A stretch of DNA of 64,000 nt from the NCBI RefSeq assembly GCF_020360975.1, contig NW_025408667.1, forward strand, positions 62,001 through 126,000, written 5' to 3'. Shown here one piece after another: positions 58,401 through 64,000 of this stretch (its first letter is position 1; each line of letters opens with the position of its first letter). The stretch is from Hirsutella rhossiliensis. Lineage: Eukaryota > Ascomycota > Sordariomycetes > Hypocreales > Ophiocordycipitaceae. A model generated the notes under the pieces. It was not told where the DNA came from and did not search any database. It saw nothing but the letters and a program-made list of their open reading frames with translations. Both the position numbers and the translations under genes were made by a program.

Positions 58401-59059
58401 CCTTAAAAAGAAAGCTTAAGGTATTATTAATAATACTTAGCTAGGAATTATCTTAAAGGGTCCTAAGATACTAAGTTTAATAAGGTCCCTCTTAAGTCTT
58501 TAGTCCCTTATTTTAGTAATTAGTATTAAGTATAGTTATAATAGTTATTTAAGGTAAAGAGAGCTATATATTTATTTTATATAATTTCCTTAGTACTTTA
58601 TCCCTTTCTTTTAACGCTTAGTAAAGATAGCTAGCTAGGCCCCTTTAAAGTAAGAGTAATTATATAAAGTAGTAACTAAACCGCCCCTTTAATTAATATT
58701 AGTTACTAGCTTAACTATTATATTATAAAGAGTATTTTTATAGCCTTTATATAATAAGCCTATAGATTTAGGTTAAGGCTTATAAGGAATATACTATATA
58801 TATATAGTACTATAAGTGCCTTTTCTTTAGCTATAACCTTTAAACCTACTAGTTACTTATTAAGTATACCTTTTACTTAGAAAAATACTTATCTAAGGAT
58901 TATAACTACCTTAGCTATAAGGCTAGCTAAGGCTACTCTTACTTTAAGGTCTAATACTATAACTATAAGAAAGAGTACTTTATAACTAATAAGGTATATT
59001 ATAAAGTCTATAAAGGAATAACTAATACTTAATAGCTTTAGCCCTTTTATACTTATAAG
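58401..59059 (+). pseudogene. Probable LINE2 5' region and ORF1 end
   Basis: This is upstream of, and continuous with (once G2 is removed), the endonuclease-RT ORF. Around 58890-59000 the frame has regularly spaced Tyr that would be Cys or His before RIP (for example QYYNYKKEYFITNKVYY), suggesting a zinc-knuckle ORF1 as in Tad-type LINEs. No start or 5' boundary was found. This is an inference from position and residue spacing. Confidence 0.4.
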
Positions 59060-59236
59060 TATAAGAGCTTTTACTTTATATAGGCTTAAACTAAGGTCTA
59101 GGCTAAGTTTATATATAAGCGGCCTTTATACTTATTTAAGCTAGGCTTATACTTCTCTTCCTTTTCCCTTTTATAGATTATTAACCTTTTTTTAATAGAC
59201 TATACCTAAGCCTATACCTTTACCTACTTTATAATA
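59060..59236 (+). repeat. 5' LTR of G2
   Basis: This 177-bp LTR contains the segment AAACTAAGGTCTAGGCTAAG and ends TTATAATA. It matches 60756-60932. Confidence 0.85.
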
Positions 59237-60120
59237 GTATAATCTACCTTTTATTTTACCCTTTTTATATCCCTATATATAGAATAGCTATTTTTAGCTA
59301 CCTTTAAAGCTAACTTTTAATTACTTAGTTTAGTTAAACCGCCCGCGCTAGTATATATATATATAAATTATCTATACTCTTATAATTATAAAATTAAAGC
59401 GAACGTAATACTTAGTTCGCTTAAGTAATTAAGAGCCTCTTATAATAGTAGGGCTCTATATTACTAAGAGCGGTACTATTATACCTTAGTAAGTTTAATA
59501 GCTCTTTTATATAGCTCGAGCTATAGCTACTTTATATAAAAGTAAAGCTTTATATTAATAGCGCTATAATAAGGGATATCTATACTTAATTTAACTATCT
59601 TTACGTAGGCCGATCCCTATACCTATAAAGGTATCTCTTACTATTTACGCGTACTAGTATAAACGGACTAGCTAACCTCCTTATAAAGCTCTATATTAAT
59701 TATAGTAAACCTAACATAGCTAAGTTAGTAGGCTAAGAGCTTATAATACTCTATTAAAAGTAAAGTAAAGCTATTCTAGCTTACTTTATATAGTTTAAAG
59801 AAGTGCTTTATTAAGTAGATATATATAGCTAGCCTAATATAGTAAAGTATAATTACGTTATTATAAACTTAAATATAGATTAGCGTACCTATCTAAGTAA
59901 AAGGTCTATATTATTAAATATATATACTAATCTTATTCGCTTTCTTTATAAACTTAATAGTAATAAGTTTCTTTTTTTATCTTCTTTTATAATATAAGAA
60001 AAGGATAATGCTAATAATACTATAAATATCTCTATCTCTACCTTAAAGACTAAGGATAGAAAGAGGTAGTAATAGGAGGGTCGCTATATAAGCTATAGTA
60101 GTAAATCCTATTAGTTTTTA

Positions 60121-60156
60121 AAGTACCCGCGCTAAGAGGCGCGGGTAAACGTACTT
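60121..60156 (+). other. Hairpin inside G2
   Basis: ACCCGCGC (60125-60132) and GCGCGGGT (60139-60146) form a perfect 8-bp GC-rich stem with a 6-base loop. AAGT and ACTT outside can extend it across a bulge. The role is unknown. Confidence 0.5.
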
Positions 60157-60755
60157 TAAGTAGTAAAGGAGCGTATACGCTAAGATAGAAAAGAGGTTAG
60201 GTTTAACGATAGCGACTCTAGTAATAAGGAATCTTAGTAACGCCCCTATAGGCTTTATTAGCGTTCCTTTATATATAGTAGTAGCTACTATATAGATAGG
60301 ATATATACCTATAGCGACTAAAAGGGCGGCGAAGATATAAGAAGGCCGCTAATATAATATAACTATATTAAAAGGGAGTACCTATATAGCCCTATATAGG
60401 AGGGAGCGGAGCCTTATATATTAAAGTACCGTCCCTTATATTATAGTACTAAGAGCTACTACTATACGTTAATATAAAGGGGGTAGGATACTATAACCTT
60501 ACTAAAGATAGCTATATACTATTTTACTTACTTTTACTCTTTAGCTATAAGTACTAAAGCTTAACTCTTAAGGCATAGCCCTTATTAATAATATAGTCTA
60601 TCTAAGAAGCTTACTTAAGAGGGTATTATATATTATTTACTAATGTTTTTTCCGCGACTAGGTATATATAGTCTATACGAGGGTTCTATCCCCTTAAGCG
60701 CGGTATTAAGTATTATTTAAAGTCGCGCCTCTTTAAAAGCTAGGTAGGGGTATAA

Positions 60756-60932
60756 TATAAAGGCTTTTACCTTATATAGGCCTAAACTAAGGTCTAGGCT
60801 AAGTCTATATATAAGCGGCCTCCGCGCTTATATAGGCTAGGCCTATACTTTTCTTTCTTTTCCCTTTTATAGATTATTAACCTTTTTTTAATAGACTATA
60901 CTTAAGCTTATACCTTTACTTACTCTATAATA
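60756..60932 (+). repeat. 3' LTR of G2
   Basis: This 177-bp LTR is preceded by the purine-rich GCTAGGTAGGGGTATAA. It ends CTCTATAATA before the duplication ATAAG. Confidence 0.85.
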
Positions 60933-60937
60933 ATAAG

Positions 60938-63900
60938 GTACTTAAGGCCTAACTATAACCTTATTAGTATTATATAGTATAATACTAATAGGAAGGATAT
61001 AGCTAACCTATTAATCTTAAAGTAAGCCTTAAAATTAAAAGTAAACCTTATCTTATTATAAGAGCCCTACCTTTATAAGATTAATAATAGCTATATCCTT
61101 ATATAGTATTTAGCTTATAACGTTATAACCCTTATCTCTTTTACTAACTTTCCTAAGCTTACTAAGAGGCTTAGGGTTATAGCTTATAAGAAGAAAGAAG
61201 CTTAAATAAAAGCTAGCCCTAGCTTTAACCTCTTTTATAACCTTAATATATAAGCTATAAAGGTAAAAAGTACTAAACTAATTACTTTTATTAACCTATA
61301 TAATAAAAAAGAGGTTAAAAGGGCCTTAGCTAGCTAAGGCTAGTAAGGGCCTCTTATAATAAAAAGGCTACTATTAATAGACTAACTCCTATAATAGCCC
61401 TTCTTACTAGTAAGGGACTTTAACTTATACTACCTTTATTAAAACCCTTTTATAAAACCCTTTAAGGCCTATAGGGTAAAAGCCCTTATTAGCTAGCTCG
61501 ACTACTATAAAGCTTCCTTACTAATAAACCTTAAGGTAGCTATAAAAGGCACCTATTAAAGGAAAGGCTTAAAAGGGGCCTTAGTTATAGACCTTACTTT
61601 CTATAGCCCTTTTAAGTAGCTAACCTAAGCTAACTTCTACTTCTTAAAAGCTATAGGCTTAAACTAAGCTTATAGCTTTCTCTTTATTTAATACGCGTAT
61701 AAGGCTATCCTTATAGTCTTTAATAAGGCCTATAAAGCCTTATTTAATTAAGGATACTACCTTAAAGTATAAAAGGAAGCTATAAGAATTATACTTCCTA
61801 AGTAAAATAAGTAAGACTATACTATCCCTAAGGCCTATATAGTTATAAGTTTACTTAACTACTTAAGAAAGGTCCTTAAAAAGCTATATACTACCTAGCT
61901 AAGCTATCTAGCTAATATAGCTAGGCTTTTAAACCCTATATAGCTAAGGGGATAAAAATAGTAATTAGCTATTAATATAGCCTTCCTCCTTCTATACTAT
62001 ATCTAAAAGAAGTAGGAATCTAATAAAAAGGCTATTACTAGTACCTTTATATTAAATATAAAGGGCGCCTTTAACTTTATATTAAAGGAATAGCTTATAA
62101 GAGTCCTAAGGGACTTAAACCTCCTTAAGGCCCTTATAAGCTAAGTAGACTACTTCCTTACTAAAAGGAAGATTTAGCTAGCCTTCGAGGGGTAGGTCTA
62201 GCCTCTTATAAACCTAGTAATAAGGGTATTTTAAGGGTCTCTTATTAGCCCTATTTTATTCCTCTTATATATAAGGGGGATACTAATAACTAAGGGGTAC
62301 TAGATATCCTATATAGATAACTTTAGTATCTCTATAATATTAACCTTAGCTAAGAAGAACGTTTAGTAGCTAGAAGTTATAGCTACTAACCTATTTAAAT
62401 AAGCTAAGGAGTAAAGGGTCTATTTTAACCTCTTTAAGATAGAACTTATTTACTTTAATAAGTAAAGATAGCTTATTTTAAAGGGTATAATAGTAAGAGG
62501 CTTATTCTTTAAAGCAAAGCCCTTAGTATAGTAGCTAGGAGTATTCTTTAACTCTAGGCTACTATTTAAATAATATATTAAAAAGAAGGTAGCTTTTATA
62601 TAAGCTGCCTTTAAAAGACTATCCCGCTTAGTTTCTATATAAAGAGGCCTATTATTTAAAGCTTTTAAGTAGCGTTATTAAGCCTATATAGCCTTTATAG
62701 TAAACTACGGGGCCTAGCTTTAGTATAAAGGGCCTAAGACCCTTAGGAGCTTTATAAAGCTTTTTTAAAGGCTTTAAAACTAAGCTCTTTTAAAGGTCTT
62801 AAGGGCCTTTAAAGGATCTCCTATTAAAGCTTTAAAAGCTAAAGCGGCCCTACTACTACTAAAGGTATAATTTAAAAGGGTATACTTCTCTTATACCCTC
62901 TAAACCCTATACCTTTTACTTAGTTACTTTATAAGGTAAGCTTATAACCTAACTATATAAGATAACCTCGCTAACTTAAGCTTTAACCTAGAAGCCTTAA
63001 GCTATATTAGGCCCTATATATAGCTTTTTTACTTCCTTAAAGGCCTAGTAGATATTATAGGACTTAATTATAACTTAGAAAGAAAGAAGGCTAGCTAAGA
63101 GCCCTTATAGGCCCTAAAGCTTAAGGCCTTTATTATAATAATAAAGGCCCCTAAGCCCTTAGCTAATAAGTAGTACTAATACCTCTTAGCTAGCCTAGCT
63201 AGCCTAAAAGACTTTAGGCTATAGCCCTTAGCTATTTATACTAATAGCTTTAAAGGGTACCTTAAGGGGTCCCTTATAAAGACTAATACTTACTCCTTCT
63301 ATAAAATAGGCCTAGAAAATAAGCTTATTAAAGCGTACTATAAAAACCTAGGGCCCTTAATTAAAGTAGCTAACGTAGAGCTATTTACGATACTAAGGGT
63401 CCTAGATAACTTAGCTAAGAGGCCTTAGCCCTTAAGGCTTACCCCCCTTAACCCCCTTATAAAGGCCTATATCTTTATAGATAGCTAAGCTACTATAAAG
63501 ATAGTTATAGGTTTCTTAGACCTAGCTATATATATTAAAAGGCTCTTCTTTAGCCTAGAAGCCTTTCATAATATATAGCTATATTAGTGCCTTAGCTACC
63601 TAAGGATCTTTAGTAACGAGCTAGCTAACTAGCTAGCTAAGAAGGGCTTAGGGGCCCCTACCTAAGAAACCCCTTTAGTCTCTATTAGCTACTTATAAAG
63701 AAAGGTTTAGTAAGCTATTAAGGACTATTAAATGGGCCTTTAAGCTACTAAGGTAGCTAAAGGCCTTAGGGCTATAAGCCTAAGTAAGCACTATATATTT
63801 ATTTAAAAGAACCCCCGCCTAGCCTTTAGCCCGGAAAAGGACCTTATAAGGAGGCCTAGGCCGTCCCTTTTAGCCTTTTACTAGCTCCTCTTTAAGGCTA

Positions 63901-64000
63901 GCATTTTATTTTTCTTCTTAAAAAGGACTAATAAGGTAGACCGAGATAACTACCGCTATAGCTAAGGAAGGTATATAGCTAAGCACCTTATCTTAAGGTG
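60938..64000 (+). pseudogene. LINE2 ORF2: endonuclease, reverse transcriptase, RNase H (runs off the window)
   Basis: This is a RIP-broken ORF2 of a Tad-like non-LTR retrotransposon. The apurinic-type endonuclease (about 60960-61650) shows LLVRDFNLYYLY, the altered GDFNLHHPYW, at 61404-61440 and VIDLTF near 61590. The RT (about 62050-62900) shows GSLISPILFLLY near 62235-62270 and YIDN for YVDD at 62310-62321, then YGAQLQYKGPKTL near 62710. RNase H (about 63220-63660) has EANNELANQLAKKG-type sequence near 63610-63650. A C-X-C...H zinc motif reads YRYSQGRYIAKH near 63951-63990. The same element is the source of LINE1. The 3' end lies beyond 64000. Confidence 0.85.

Larger units (their letters stand above)
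59060..60932 (+). mobile_element. G2: 1,873-bp non-autonomous LTR retrotransposon
   Basis: Two 177-bp LTRs (59060-59236 and 60756-60932) flank about 1.5 kb, with the exact duplication ATAAG (59055-59059 and 60933-60937). The LTR ends (TATAAGAG start, ACTTACTCTATAATA end), the first bases after the LTR (GTATAA) and the polypurine context resemble Gypsy-A, though the LTR interior differs. There is no RT or integrase. Part of the interior reads as a possible gag-like frame, but I could not confirm it. Confidence 0.78.

Noticed and set aside
1..64000. Centromere or telomere-proximal region
   Set aside because: No telomeric repeat or satellite array is present. Dense RIP-mutated transposons also occur in other heterochromatin, so the location cannot be told from the sequence.

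Overview
The window reads as a gene-free heterochromatin-like block from a filamentous ascomycete (Pezizomycotina) that performs repeat-induced point mutation (RIP). By eye, CpA and TpG are nearly absent and TpA is hugely over-represented, so former CAA, CAG and TGG codons read as TAA or TAG, Cys and His read as Tyr, and no long ORF survives. CpG is kept in the younger copies and lost (CG to TA) in the older ones. I see no host gene, rRNA, tRNA or CRISPR array. All boundaries were found by reading and comparing copies by eye, not by alignment software.

Almost everything can be assigned to nested transposons. Left part: 1-1084 is unidentified. Chromovirus Gypsy-A copy A3 (minus; 1085-1469 and 8330-12274) is split by a younger copy A1 (plus; 1470-8329, 186-bp LTRs, TSD GTAAT). 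Copia copy A follows at 12275-18571. Middle: an unidentified minus-strand coding element H (18572-19885, 20403-20653, 21027-21354, 35959-37313) is split by a solo LTR (19886-20402, TSD ATATA), a 373-bp TRIM-like mini-retrotransposon (20654-21026) and chromovirus Gypsy-B (21355-35958). Gypsy-B itself holds a solo Copia LTR and Copia copy B (25474-31712).

Right part: Copia copy D (minus; 37314-57446, 3' end missing) carries a 5'-truncated LINE (LINE1). LINE1 is split by Gypsy-A copy A2 (38152-51221), which holds Copia copy C (39812-45967). Copia D also carries a second TRIM (51649-52023) and a 1.05-kb unidentified retroposon with an (AAT)n tail (54582-55630). Right of it come the 3' end of a different Copia (E, 57447 to about 58168) and a LINE with endonuclease, reverse transcriptase and RNase H (LINE2) that runs off the window. 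LINE2 is split by a 1,873-bp non-autonomous LTR element, G2 (59060-60932).

The autonomous families appear to be paired with parasites. The TRIM shares its primer-binding site and polypurine-tract junction with the Copia family, and G2 shares its LTR ends with Gypsy-A. The Copia primer-binding site matches the anticodon arm of initiator tRNA-Met, the half-tRNA priming known from Drosophila copia. Gypsy-A carries an extra ORF between the chromodomain and the 3' LTR that is readable in at least two copies. Copia C is the least mutated element and sits deepest in the nest, so nesting order and mutation load agree.
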